Below, piece by piece: positions 44,881 to 57,674 of a stretch of DNA of 64,000 nucleotides (within the stretch, counting starts at the first letter, position 1; each line of letters opens with the position of its first letter). The notes beneath the pieces are model-generated. The model saw only the letters and a list, made by a program, of their open reading frames with translations. It was not told the DNA's origin and searched no databases. Position numbers and translations under genes: made by a program. The DNA lies in contig CAUYLG010033140.1 in NCBI GenBank assembly GCA_963573385.1, positions 117,356 through 181,355 of the forward strand, written 5' to 3'. Origin of the DNA: Cacajao melanocephalus. Taxonomy: Eukaryota; Chordata; Mammalia; Primates; Pitheciidae.

Positions 44881-45784
44881 AGTAGTGGGTTGGTATGGGC
44901 AATGTTTTCCTCCCAATTTGAACTCTGAATTTCTTGCCGTACACGAAAGAAATAAAGGAGCACAGGAAGTGGGGACTAGTTTCAGCCTGTGAGTTATATT
45001 CACTATTTCAGAAAGTTTAAAACATTAGGCTTTTTTGCTTTTGGTTAGAATTATGTGTCACCTTTTCCTTAGGGAAACTCTGGTTAGATCATGTTATTAA
45101 GAAGCTTGGCTTGACTGTTGCTGGCTTCATAGGCATTTCTGGGATGGGACTGGGAGACCTGGCTGTGTTATTCTATCAACAGGCTGGCAGTCACTGCAGA
45201 GCATTTCACAAACATTAACTTTGTTGCTTTTTCACATTGTAGGTTAATGATTTTACATGATTGTGCAACTCTGATAGCCACTGGTTATTCACGAAAACTT
45301 GTCTTGATATTTAAGTGGAAAGTAATGCCAACACTTACTAAATGCTGTTTGTTTGGTACATAGCTTTCAAAACATGGTGTCCATAGATAGTGTGCACGTT
45401 GTCCAGGGAAGTGGGTGAAAGAGGTCCTTAGTGGAAGAAAGATTAGGCAACACTAACATATGGCCTGCCATGGGGACATTTCATAAAGAAACCTTTTAAC
45501 TTAAATTGATTGCTTTTAGTTTAAGAGTAATAATGGAAAATATTGATCCTTTATTGTAATTCTTGTTGGACCTAGATGAGGCATAAGTTACAAATAACAA
45601 CGTCTAATATATCTGATTTTTCAGTTGTTATATAGTTTTGGTATCTTAGAGGAGAAAAGAGAGAGAAAACAGTTTTCCTGCGTTTGATTTTGATCTATGA
45701 ACAATTTCTTAGAGTCACTAACCTGATGGAATTACTTTTCAAGCTATTGAAACTTCCAAATGTCATAAATATATAACTCTAGGG
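44881..45784. other. Single-copy sequence
   Basis: No element recognised; balanced composition around 45010-45300. No convincing frame. Confidence 0.42.
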
Positions 45785-46065
45785 GATTAATTGATATGTT
45801 ATGGAACATCTGTAATGGGAATACAATATAGCCCATTAAATAAGATTTTATGAAACATTTATTGAGTGAACAAATTTAAACTGCAAAACCTTGGACATAT
45901 GATTACATTTTTTATAAGTGTATATGTGTGAATATACACATACATGCTTAGGAAAAACAGATAATTTTTAATAGTTATTTCTAGGTCGTGAAATATAGGG
46001 GCTTTATTCTAAAATTGTATATATATTTTATATTTGTATATAATAAGCATGTGTTTGTAAAATTT
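45785..46065 (+). mobile_element. Ancient L1M 3' end
   Basis: 'tatgttatggaacatctgta', 'tgggaatacaatatagccca', 'aatagttatttctaggtcg' and 'aataagcatgtgtttgtaaa' follow the old L1M 3' region in order. It contains a TATA/TGTG-rich patch at 45918-45948. Confidence 0.55.
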
Positions 46066-47497
46066 TTACTGCTTGACACAAGAATTAATGAAGAAGACAT
46101 TAATATGGTAAAATTACCTTTTACACCAACTCTCTTAACTTTGGCTCATGGGGCAAAACGAGTTATAACAAAAGGCAGCCTCCCAAGTGGATCTTTCAAC
46201 CATTGCGTGTGACAGGACTCTGAGGACTGCCTTTTGGCCATCTTGCATCTCACACTGAATTCTTCTTTATAGAACATCTATTAACATCATCAAGGACTGG
46301 GGTTCAAAGAAATCCAATTTGTGAAACCTGATCTAGACATTTTCAAAATTACAAATCACGGCTATTGAGAGCCTTCTAGAAAATGCCTTGCAACAAGACT
46401 GATTAAATACATTGCAGTGGGGAAGGAAGGGCTGGCAAAGGTGAAGGAGGTGAAGAATTTTTAATGAAAATTATAATTGAGGAATCTGGGAAATCGAAAC
46501 GCTTTTCTTTTTTGTACTTATCTTAATCTTATAAATCAGTGCAACAACACACTAATAAAAGAGATTTGGTGGCACCTGCTAGATTGAACTGTTAAAAACT
46601 TTTATTTAGGAAGCTTTGTAATAATAAGAATTAACTTCCCTCTCCCTTTGCAATAGAAGCACAGTTTTAGATTTAGATTTACTGCTGGCCCTGTTTATTA
46701 ATGACCTTATTCTCTTGCACTCTGCCAAATCTAGAGAGTTTAGTTATGGGTTCCTTTGAATCAAGAGGCTAAAGAAGCACATGTGGTTCTCAGGAGTTGA
46801 GTGATATTTTGGAACAATGCAGAAGTAAGTTGCATATGCAACTTACTCTCGTGGCATTCACTTAGGGCATTAGCACTATGTTTGATATTATCAAATAAAT
46901 AACATTCTATATTCATACAGATATTATTTTATTAATGTTGATTGTTCTTGATCTTGGAAAATGCATTCTTTCTCTTTAGGGAGGGATTTTTGGTCAGCTG
47001 ATCTTGTGAGAATGGAGAGATCTGAGAACAGTGATGTCTGTGTTTTCTCTTTTAAATCAAGGTAGACTTGGTATCATTTAGCAATTGGATTATATGAAAA
47101 ATCCCAACACGGCATAGCTCTTCTGTTGAAATTGGATTGATTTCTTCAGAGACCATCTGATCTCAACAGCAGTCTGTAAAAAATCCTCTGGCCCTCAAAA
47201 GTAACTAAAATTAATAGATTTTTAAAAATCTAAGCTCTCAGTTTTTTTGAGCATGAAAAAATCCTTCCTCACAGTAATTTGCATCTGAAAATAAAAGTTA
47301 AAGTGTGTGTGTCTGTACATATAAATAAACCTAATACTTCACTCTTACCTTGTACTGAACTTTTTGATATCTCTACTTACTAAAGAAAATAACCATATTT
47401 TCAAACATACTAAAAAAATGTTTGAAATACCTCACCAGCTCCAAAATCTGAAGTTCTCTGAATTGTATTTACTTTTTGGAAAATGAAGTACATACTT
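46066..47497. other. Repeat-free stretch containing a 24-bp palindrome
   Basis: No mobile element recognised over 1.4 kb. Parts such as 46500-46900 look non-degenerate and could be conserved. The 74-codon frame ending at 46212 begins inside L1M sequence and is not a gene. Confidence 0.42.
46824..46847. promoter_or_regulatory. Perfect 24-bp palindrome, POU-dimer-like core
   Basis: Two 12-base half-sites (AGTAAGTTGCAT and its exact complement) meet with no spacer. The central TGCATATGCA is the inner ten bases of the MORE motif (ATGCATATGCAT) to which POU factors bind as homodimers, and the half-site TTGCAT also resembles octamer and C/EBP half-sites. It lies in repeat-free DNA. The palindrome is seen directly; a binding role is inferred. 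Confidence 0.4.
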
Positions 47498-48427
<930 letters not shown>

Positions 48428-48442
48428 TTGCATACCACATTT

Positions 48443-49109
48443 TTTGCCATATCTGTACATCAGTCATTTATTATTCACATTATGGTTTTCTTTAAAAGGC
48501 CTTTAAACCAAGTCACTTTTGTTATTGTTTTTTAACTTAGACTCATCCTAAGAAATAATATCCATGAAATTGTGGGTTTTATTATGCTCATCATTAATTC
48601 TTCTGATATAAAATAAAACAAAGATATAACCATTAAAATAATTATTTTCATGCATGCATGCTCAGGAACCAGTGATATACATATTCTAGTTTGGAAAATG
48701 CTGGTATTGAGAAGGTACTTACGTGTCTCCTTGCCTTTCTTCAACAGTGACATGAGTTTTATTGTTTGCAGGTGGCATATTTGGGTAAGCCTTGTCCTAC
48801 ACCTTCCACTGTTAGAACTAAGAGTTGCAATTCAGTCTGCCATCTTTGGGCTGGAAGCCCACAGTGAGGTCTTGGTATAAAGGATGATGTTTCCCAGCAT
48901 TCCTAGAGAGGGCTCTGCATACCACCAGCAGTTTTCCACACCTGCAGCTTCTCACTCCTCAGGACAAGAAGTCCCACTTACCTGGACAAGTATCTCACTT
49001 CCTCTGGTGATTTTGGGTCTATATGGAAAACTAGAGTTGTGGCTTTTCTAGATCTCTGGAACTGCCTTGTATTTCCTTTCCAAATGACCTTGGCAATATG
49101 TACCAAAAG
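48443..49109. other. Single-copy sequence
   Basis: No repeat family confidently recognised; the text near 48883 ('ggatgatgtttcccagcatt') is weakly LTR-like. No gene. Confidence 0.4.
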
Positions 49110-49470
49110 CCTTGAAGATGCACATGTTTTTTGACTTGGCAATTTACTTCTAAGACTCTATTCTGGGAAATAATCAGACATTTGGACAAATATTAATTTA
49201 TAAGGATGTTGACTGCAGTATTGTTTATACCAATGAACATAAGGAAAGTGAGAAACAATCTGAACTATAGGAGATTGATTAAAGTGCTGTACATACATGT
49301 GATGGCATATTATGAAGATATCTTAAAAATCAACTTATAGGATTTACAAAAACGTTCATGACATAGCAAGTAATATATAAAGGCCAGGGAGGGATATGGG
49401 AACTCTCCATACTTTCTACTTATTTTTCTGTAAACTTAAAACTGCTCTAAAAAATAAACTCTATTTTTTT
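49110..49470 (+). mobile_element. Ancient L1M 3' end
   Basis: 'ggcaatttacttctaagact', 'gaaataatcagacatttgga', 'ggatgttgactgcagtattg', 'ggagattgattaaagtgctg' and the terminal 'aaaactgctctaaaaaataa' reproduce an old L1 3' end closely. Non-coding. Confidence 0.7.
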
Positions 49471-49555
49471 TAAAAACTAAGTGTACTATAAATAAATAAA
49501 TGTTACAAGGCAGTATGTTTTATATAATTCCTATTTATAAAGCCAAGAGACTATA

Positions 49556-49662
49556 TTACATATATACATATATATACATATACACATATACATATATACG
49601 TATATATGTGTATATGCATATATACATATGTGTATATACATATATAAATAAATATATATATA
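49556..49662 (+). repeat. (TATACA)n/(TATA)n microsatellite
   Basis: About 105 bp of alternating TA, TACA, TGTA and TATG units, ending in TATATATATATTTTTT where the reversed Alu begins. It occupies the position of the Alu poly(A) end. Confidence 0.93.
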
Positions 49663-49952
49663 TATTTTTTGAGACGGAGTCTTGCTCTGTCGTACAGGCT
49701 GGAGTGCAGTGGCACGATCTCACAATTTCGGCTTACTGCAACCTCTGCCTCAGGGGTTCAAGTGATTCTCCTGCCTCAGCTTTCCAAGTAGCTGGGATTA
49801 CAGGCATGCACCAACATGCCAGGCTAACATTTGTATTTTTAGTAGAGACAGGGTTTCACCACCTTGGCCAGGCTGGTCTCAAACTCATGACCTCAGGTGA
49901 TCCACTTGCCTCGGCCTCCCAAAGTGCTGGGATTACAGGCATGAGCCTGGCC
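49663..49952 (-). mobile_element. Alu SINE, reversed
   Basis: 'ttgagacggagtcttgctct' to 'ggcatgagcctggcc'; the usual 'ccaccgcgcc' before the end is shortened. Left flank ctatattac (49551-49559) recurs at 49952-49960 as target duplication. The 165-codon frame at 49500-49997 is microsatellite plus Alu and not a gene. Confidence 0.95.
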
Positions 49953-50085
49953 TATATTACCAAAATATTAATAGTGGTTTTCCAGTATTACAAGTGATAA
50001 CAATTTTCTTTTTTACGTATTTCTACATTTTTCAAATTTCCAAATGATAAGCATGGTAATTTTAAAATCAGAAGAAGAAAACTAG

Positions 50086-50639
50086 ACAGGCAATAAATAT
50101 TATTTTTTAAAAAGTAGAGTGGGAGTAGGTTTGGAGAGACTAATGTCCTGGGTGGCTAAAAACTAGTCCAGACTTTAAGGACCAAATTGAGAAAACTCAG
50201 GATTGGGTGGGCCCTGCCCTAAACTTAGTGAAATTTATCAAGGGAGGAAAGGTCTTCAGAAGGACAAGTTATAATTCCTAGAGGAATCCTTCACAATGTC
50301 ACATACTTTAAAGACCAGAACTCTGTTTCAGCTCACCTCATGCCATCTGTAGTGTCTTAATCTACACCATCTTTTCCTGCAGTAACCTCTCAGAAGTTCT
50401 CTTTAAGGAGATTGTCTCTGGCAGCAAAGACAGTCTAGAGAGCTAGGAACCCACAAGCTGGAAATGGGTTTTTAAAGTCTTGCCCTGGGCTTCCGGGAGA
50501 AACTCTAGTTTCCCTCAAGGATGCTCCCACTGGTTCCCTGAAGAAGGATCGAAGGCAGGGTTTCTGGCAGTAGCTCTGTTCAGAAATGAAGTTTTTATCT
50601 TTGATGCAGATATTTCTGTATTGATTTGGAAATATGTCC
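50086..50639. other. Single-copy sequence
   Basis: Nothing recognised. Confidence 0.4.
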
Positions 50640-50910
50640 AGTGTACTTTGTTAAGGAAGAAAAATTAGGCTTAGAACAACATATAGTATGCTAATTTTGG
50701 TTAAGAAAGAAAGGAGAAAAACAAAACAACAACAAATATACACTATGCTTACATTTCCCTAAAGAAACATTGACATAACATAAAAAAACTAATAAAAGGA
50801 TTACCAAAAAGGAGATGGGAAATGGAGTGGACGGAGATGCAGCTATGAGCAAGTTTTCTAAATGAGTATATTTATATCATTTTGATTTTTGAACAGTATT
50901 GTCTATTCAA
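50640..50910 (+). mobile_element. Ancient L1M 3' end fragment
   Basis: 'agaacaacatatagtatgct' matches the 'aacagtatgtatagtatgct' block of the old L1 3' region; further A-rich sequence and 'ttatatcattttgatttttg' follow. Weak. Confidence 0.42.
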
Positions 50911-53900
50911 AATAGATAGTAATTCTGCCAAAGATTAGGGGGAAAATAAGAATTGTCTCTTTGATGGGGATGGTCATGTGCATATCTCTCAGAAATCCCA
51001 CATGGGGGGCAGGAGGCTAGGACTTCCAGGTGGCATAGCATTTCCAACACAAGTCATTTTCATCACAAGATGGGGGAATTATCACAGGGCTCTTTTGATG
51101 GATGGGATGTGAATGTGGCCACTGAAGGTCTGGAGGTCAACCTCACAGTATGTCGGGAATCTATTTGGCATCTTACCAAATTCTGACCCTTGTTGCCAGC
51201 TGGGTATTTGGACCCATAGCTACTTCTCCATTAGAGGGGCCAAAAAAGGCACGTAGTGCCTGGGATCCAAACTGCTGACCTGCAAGTCTGGGTTGCACAG
51301 AACTTGCGGTGTGTCTAAAGCAGAGCACCTATAGCTGGGCCCAGATTACAGGCCACTTCCAGTTTAAGAGGCTGTGACCTGCAGCTTCCCCTGTGAATTC
51401 AAAACCACCTGGGGGATCTACTACTGTCAGTGCACCTTACTTGTTCATGAGCATGAAGAAATTGGAAAATGTGACTCATACACCCATAGGTATATGTGTT
51501 ATGTTTATATCTGCAATCAATTCCTGGTTACCTACGAGTGGCATTGTCGGGCTGGCAAGGATATGGTCAGTCAGAAGAAGATTGGCGCTGGATGTGAAAA
51601 GTTGGAATTTGTGTATATAAAGGATAAAAAAGTGAGTGTACTGAGGAGGAAGGAGAGAGGGAGTAACTGCATGCTGAAAACAGCAGAAAGAGTTCTGCTT
51701 CCCTTTTCATTAACCTGGATGTGGAGAGGTCAGATGAGACACCAGGGAAGTTTAGGTGCTGGAGGGATGTTAGCCATAAACTAGTGGAGCTGCTTCACTT
51801 TATAAACGAGGAAACCGAATATAAAACATCCATGCAGTTGGTGAAGGAAGGTATACAAATGCCCAGAGAGAGAACACCTATGTATTAACAACTCGCACAA
51901 AGGTACATCTTAGAGGGCTTTCCCACTTCTCGGGCAACTTAATGTACCCCCAGTTTCCTTTAAAATTTTGTTATTAGCTCATTCTCATTGCCGAAATGAG
52001 TCATGAATACCAGGTTTCTATGTCCATTTATTATTTTGAAGCAACTGCCAAACACTGCGGAAATGGTTCCATTTACCTCCAGAATTTGCCAAAAGAAAAA
52101 AAAAGTCCAATGATGACTGAAACCAGTAATGACTATTTTCTATTTTCTTTTGCCTAAGTAATTGACCATTAATTATAATATCAATAGGCAGTGGGTAAGG
52201 AAAGCAGACCCATGTAAGGGCTACATTTCATTTGTAACTGTTTTGTATATATCATAAATCTCTAATATTGGGCTATTGTCACCCTTGATGAATTATTGTA
52301 AGCATGTCAGCACATGGTGGAAGTCAAGTACATTCAAATACTACTCAGTCAGAATTGAATTTGGCATGATAGTCTCATAAAAGGGGGCTCAATTGAGAGT
52401 TTCCACTTGCCTGCTCTAAACTTGTCACTTGTAGGTGCTAAAGAGCTTGTTGTGTTGGTTTAATTAGTCAACAAATCGGTCCTTACTTGATTGCGTGGTC
52501 GTATCACATATGTTAACACTTCAGTGTTTGATGGAGATATTAACAAGTGACAAGAGTCTCTTGGTCTGTGGACTTTAAAGAAGAGAAGCTCTTCTATATT
52601 ATTTCATTTGGCCCTGCCAATATTTATTAGATCATGCAGCCCGCAGGCTGCCAGTTAAAGAAAGACAACACAAACATTTTTCAGGGTTATGCTCATCTGT
52701 ATCCCAAAGAAGGGTCACAGAACAATCGATGGGAGAAGAGCATAAGAAAGATAAGTGTTTTCTTCCACAGCTTACAAATTCATTATTTGATACAGTTTGC
52801 TGCAGACCTCCCTTGAGCTTTTTTCACTTAAAGATAATTTATGACAAGAACAGAGAGGTTCTTGAAAATGCTATAGCAACTGAAGCTGAATGATACCACT
52901 CTGGTGCAAGACACAGCACCAGAGGCTAGTAAATAGGAAGTTTGCATTTGTATGAAGAACTGTATTAGTTAAGCATTCACCCATGATGGATAAAACACTC
53001 ATATTAATAGTCAATAAGAGATTACAGGGAAAAAATTAATAATCAAAATGGTTATTTCCAGAAGTGGGGTAGGGAATGAAAAGTCGGTACACCGAAAGTT
53101 TGCAAAAGACCCGTCTATTCATTTTTTCTATAGCAGAACAAATAAAAGGGCAGTGCTTACTTTAAAGGACAGGCTCCATTTGTTTTGTCACCGTTCACTT
53201 ATGGCTTTTATCTGTGCATTAGCAAGAATCAGGTCTCTACACCATGTGCAGTCATGATGTGAAGTCTATGGACCAGAGCCACCAGACAGTTCCTTTGGGC
53301 AGGACGTTGCTTTGCAAAAAACACTTAAATGACTGCCCACAATTTGAACATTGCCAGCAATGACTTAACCAGTGAAGATAATGGGACAGAAAATCATGAG
53401 TCAAGGGTTTTCTGTCAAGACTCCCTAAGTGGGAACTTTAAAATTCCAATGTATTTATCTCTCTTAGGAAACTGCTTGACAACCAAAAGATCCTTGCCTG
53501 CTTACCTCACAAAGTAAAGAGTTTACCATTCCTCTCCTTGGAAGAGCTCGTGTTGATTTATTCAGTTTTTAATTATGTGGTGGTCACCATGTTGTCAGAG
53601 GGCTGAAACTCAACACTTGTCCCTCCCTTAATTACCTTATGGAAACTCCCCTGGGCCTGGCCTAAATGTTCAGCTACTGACAAGTGGGAGGAGATGCACA
53701 AGAATAATGAAGACAGCAGTGTCTTTACACAAATATGCCCTACACATACAAATGTGAAAAGCACAAATAGCAATAGGTTTATGAATATTTTATCTAGGCT
53801 AAAAAAATACACTGCTGATAGTTATAGCATCTTCCCAGGGCCACTCCATTTTTAGCCACGCCCTGGGATTGGAGCAGCTGCAGCCTCTGATAATGCTGTT

Positions 53901-54922
53901 TTCCTCTGTCGAGTGAGCCAAGAGAGAATTAAAGGAGGGATGCACTCTTTGTCACTTACCTTCCCCTTAGTTTTTGCTTAACCTAAACTGCAAACTAAAA
54001 CACTTTAAAAAGTGATTAAACTTCATAACTTCCTTATCCCACCCTCCATCATTGCAAATATTTTTCATTAGACTTTTATAAATCAACTCTCCAAACCAGC
54101 CAATCAGGCTTTACTGGGAAACAGGCCTTCAATGAATGTTCGTTGATTAATTGATTGATTGATGAGGGTAAATTATGGGTGTCAGCCTAACCAATAGAAA
54201 CAAAAAATAATTTGACTGAGTGACAGTGTTAATAGTGAAAGGTTAAAGAGGGCAAGATGGGGTGCAGTATGAGTCGCACAAATTCTTACGTTAAGAATGT
54301 GAAAGCTTTGGGAGAATATTTCCTTTGAGGAGATGGAAAATGGGTTGGTTGACCTGCAAAAGATACGGGTACCCTCAGTGCAAGAAATTTTCTGCACTGA
54401 GCTCTAAAGAAAAAAAGAAGAAAGGCAAAGGATACAGAGAATAAAAAGCCATTTGATGTGAAGTGAAGAAGGAGGATTAGGGGGAGGGGAGGGGAGTAAA
54501 AGCCGTTTAAGGGAAGCAAAGGAAGGAAGAAGGGAAACAGGCTCCTGGGTGACTTAATTTAAGGCTCAAACTCCCAGCGTTTCCCATTTCTTTTCTATTC
54601 TCACTATGCTGTAAAAAACATCCTTGTGCATATAGGTTTGTGTACTTTGGAAAATTACTGGAGGGAATGGAAATATAAGAGCCTTCCTTACTACTTTTTG
54701 TAATTCTTTAATGTTAGAATTTCATATAATCAAAATGTATTGCTTTTACAGTCAGAAAAAAACAGTTCAGAAAAATTAAGTTTTAAAAAAGCCTCAGAGC
54801 TGTGACTCTCCTCAAAGAGAAGAAAGTTGGAGTATCAAATACGTTTAGCAAGTTAAAGAAGTTGTGGCTATTAAAACTCTCAGTTTGCTCAGAAATATTT
54901 ACTTTAGCTTCCAGAAATGTGG
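50911..54922. other. Long mostly single-copy stretch
   Basis: 4 kb with no confidently named element. A 136-codon frame at 51374-51784 is the longest outside repeats, but without domain or codon signal it is not called. A GATT repeat and L2-like terminus lie at 54140-54165, a G-rich tract at 54479-54497, and possible L1M scraps at 54590-54770. The interval 52140-52560 is candidate conserved DNA. Confidence 0.42.
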
Positions 54923-54961
54923 GTCTTCCTGAAGCCTTGGTACTTCTCTAGAAATCCACTC
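54923..54961 (+). repeat. 39-bp dispersed duplicate, copy 1, A-tailed
   Basis: Matches 57636-57674 at 38 of 39 positions (only T/C near 54950 differs) and is followed by ten A. Sequence upstream is unrelated between copies. It belongs to no repeat I recognise. Confidence 0.9.
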
Positions 54962-55084
54962 AAAAAAAAAAGGTAATTTCCTTCTGTTCTTTGCTTGCTG
55001 CCTCAAACAAGAATGAAACCATTTTTCTTTAAACTGGTAGAAAAACCTTACTCCAATTATTTTTTCTAGTCCTGTACTTCCAGA

Positions 55085-55325
55085 GGATGGGAAACTGTTC
55101 TTAAAAGTGCAATGGGCTGACAGAAAGCAGAACCGTGGTCACCGCCAGTGCTGGGGGAGGGCACTGACCGCAAAGGGGCACAAGGGAATTTACTGGGGTG
55201 ACAGAAAGATTCCGCATTACAATTAAGGTGGTGGTTACGTGACTGTATACATTTGCCAAAGTTTACTACATGTACACTTAAAATGAGTGGATTTTGTTGT
55301 ACATAGCTCAATAAAACTATTTTTA
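55085..55325 (+). mobile_element. Ancient L1M 3' end
   Basis: 'gcagaaccgtggtcaccgcc', 'agtgctgggggagggcactg', 'aaggtggtggttacgtgact', 'tacatgtacacttaaaatga' and a terminal 'caataaaactattttt' follow the 3' end of old L1 ('agtggttgccaggggctggggga ... tacacttaaaaatggtt'). Confidence 0.62.
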
Positions 55326-57203
55326 AATAGCTTTAGTAATAAGTGAACTAGTGCTTCTTTTGGTGATCATTTGCAAGAATACTCCAAATTCAGTAAGAAC
55401 CAGGATTCTCTTTTCAAAAGTCATAAACTCATACCAAGTGGTGTGTTAGATTTAGAGAGCTGGAAGGACTTTACATACTTAAATGCCATTTTAATCTAGT
55501 TGAAGCTTGCATAGAAAGAAGAAAAAAATACATTTTTAAAGTACAGGTTTGTATTCAATAATTCTTCACTCTTTTCTCTTTTAACTTCCCTAGGGGGAGC
55601 AGGGAACTCTCATTCTGGTACCGATATTTTGATTAAAACAAATATCCACTCATTCATTTAAAGTTTTTCTCATATAAAGGAATTCAATTTTTTTTTGATT
55701 GGTGCTAGACTCACAGACAGACAGAAATAAGCTTCCATTCTTCCATTTGATAGCCAGACGCTGCCAGTTGTAGCCAGGGCAGTCATGCTGTTAAATTAGG
55801 TCTAATGAAGGAGTAATTGCTTTAGATATAGTGAACCATTTCAAAGAAAACAAGGATTCTAATTGATTTGCAATTTGTTTGGCACATTGCATTGTCTGCG
55901 GCTATTGATTAGTCTTCTGGATTTCACACTGCATGTGTTTCCCTTTATTAAGGGAATAACAGGTTACTGATTACTTTCTTTCTGGGTTTAATGTAGCGGT
56001 TAATGTCTACTTTGTTCTTGTGTCATGTCACAGGCGAGGAAGGAATAATAGGCAAGTGGGTGGCCCTTTGCTAAGCAACTTCCCTGCTGCTCTGAGCTGT
56101 GTACTCCGAGACAGGCTGAAAAGCAGATCAAGAGAAAGGGTTAGAATAGCAGGACTCACAAGTTAAGGCCTGAGTCAGGCTAGACCCAGCTCGAAACTTG
56201 GCTTTCCCCTCCCAGTCAAAGCATAGCATGGGACAAAGCAGCTGGTGGTAGATTTGTTCTTGTATCATTTGATTATTTGTAGACAGGATATGAATCTATG
56301 CCCATTGTTTTGCTTAATAGATATGCATACTAAATGGGTGCAGAAAAGGAATATTTGAAGGTGAGGCCTTTTGGTTCATTTAACCCTTTGGAAAGTGACG
56401 TTTTGTTGGCACCTGGGAAGCACTTGTTGCTGAGGTGTCGATATGATCATCAAAATGGCTCTTATGTTTATACCAACTGCAGGGGAGGGAGAAAAAGTTC
56501 TCAGGGTTGCAGTCATTTCATTGCCCTCAAAGCACAGCAGGAATTATTAGCTTACCCTGGCGTGCCCCTTTGTTTTCCTAGGGCTTTGCTCCTCCAGCAG
56601 ATACTCATTTAAGACGAATCCGCTGCTTTCTGAAATGTGTTTTGCAAAGGTGCACAGAACAGGCACTCACTTAGCGGATCTAATCCTTTCACAGCTCAGC
56701 TTGTTAATGTAGCAAACTGCTGAAAACGGGAAATGGATTCTTTAATGAGAACAGTCCCTTCATGGCTTTATTCTCCCAGTCCAACCCCCAGGCATTCATT
56801 CAAGTCCCCCCACCCCCCCCGACCTCCCATGCCAGGATCAGGCACCCCCACTTCCCACCCAGCAAGCAGCCCATTTTCCAGCACGAAGTCCCCCATCTCT
56901 AGGCCCCTTGCTTCCCCACGACCTTCCCAGAGCCCTTGGAAGCTCACAAATAACAAAGAGGTGTGGGCAGTAAAAGATTCCCTTTCTCTGCTTCAGCTAC
57001 CTTCTTCCCAAGACTGAGCCCATCTTTTCCTGGGCTCTGAATCTGACTTGGTTATAGAGAGGAGCCTTTTCCTGATAAATTGCAAAGTAGCTAACACCCA
57101 GGGATTACATCTAAATTTATCAAATAAATACACTTTTGATATAAACATACTACCAAGGTATTAGAGATTGAATATATTTCATTAATATAGCTTTTTTACT
57201 ATA
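55326..57203. other. Repeat-free stretch, candidate conserved non-coding DNA
   Basis: No mobile element apart from possible MIR scraps near 55440-55560. The interval 55730-56060 contains words such as 'ggagtaattgctttagatat' and 'ggctattgattagtcttctg' resembling homeodomain sites. 56760-56960 is C-rich. A 94-codon proline/serine-rich frame at 56733-57017 has no recognised domain and mirrors base composition. Confidence 0.42.
56806..56821. repeat. C-run (G-quadruplex potential on the reverse strand)
   Basis: CCCCCCACCCCCCCC inside a C-rich 200-bp interval with further CCC runs at 56784 and 56847. The reverse strand could fold as a G-quadruplex. Also a likely site of length variation. Confidence 0.7.
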
Positions 57204-57518
57204 CAGGTTGAATATCCGTGGGACTAGACATGCTTTGGATATTTTTGGATTTTGGACTATTTGCATATACATAACGATGTCTCCTGGGATGAGACTCAGG
57301 TCTCAACCTGAAATTTATTTACATTTCATATACACCTTATATACATAGCCTGGAGATAATTTTACACAATACGGTACTAATTTTGGGCACGAAACAAAGT
57401 CTGTGTTAAGTGCTAAGTGTAGACTTTCCCACTTGTGGCATCATGTGAGTGCTCACAAAGTTTTGAATTTCAGAACGTTTTGGATTTTGGATTTGCAGAT
57501 TAAGGATGCTCAAACCTG
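57204..57518. mobile_element. Tigger-type (Tc1/mariner) non-autonomous element
   Basis: CAGGTTGAATATCCGTGGGA at left, preceded by TA, and 'aaggatgctcaaacctg' at right are inverted termini. Interior 'ttggattttggactatttgc' and 'catatacaccttatatacat' fit a common MITE of this class. The right-hand TA appears mutated. Family number not assigned. Confidence 0.78.
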
Positions 57519-57635
57519 AATTAGATTTTACAATGATTCTCATTGCCAAGGGTTTCAAAATGGAGCCAATCAGTGAAAGTAAACTTGGACTCTGGTCAAT
57601 TAATTATTTTTCTTTTACTATTTTTACTCTTCTGC

Positions 57636-57674
57636 GTCTTCCTGAAGCCTTGGTACTTCTCCAGAAATCCACTC
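57636..57674 (+). repeat. 39-bp dispersed duplicate, copy 2, A-tailed
   Basis: Same sequence as 54923-54961 with one difference. It is followed by CT and then 19 A (57677-57695), after which the Alu begins, so the Alu may have used this A tract as its insertion site. Confidence 0.9.

Larger units (their letters stand above)
49485..50085 (+). mobile_element. Second ancient L1M 3' end, split by Alu
   Basis: Left part 49485-49560 ('acaaggcagtatgttttata') and right part 49953-50085 ('accaaaatattaatagtggt', 'tatttctacatttttcaaat', 'gataagcatggtaatttta') are consecutive in the L1M/HAL1 3' consensus; the Alu and its microsatellite lie between. Confidence 0.6.

Noticed and set aside
49500..49997. 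165-codon open frame, longest in the window
   Set aside because: It is a translation of the TA/TACA microsatellite followed by a reversed Alu ([15 protein letters not shown] Alu peptide text). No gene features.
52421..52554. Perfect 12-bp inverted repeat (CTTGTCACTTGT / ACAAGTGACAAG) separated by 110 bp
   Set aside because: At this spacing about one such pair is expected by chance in 64 kb.
56733..57017. Proline/serine-rich 94-codon frame with an opposite-strand glycine-rich frame
   Set aside because: Composition mirrors the C-rich DNA; both strands are open for the same reason. Kept only as part of a candidate regulatory block.
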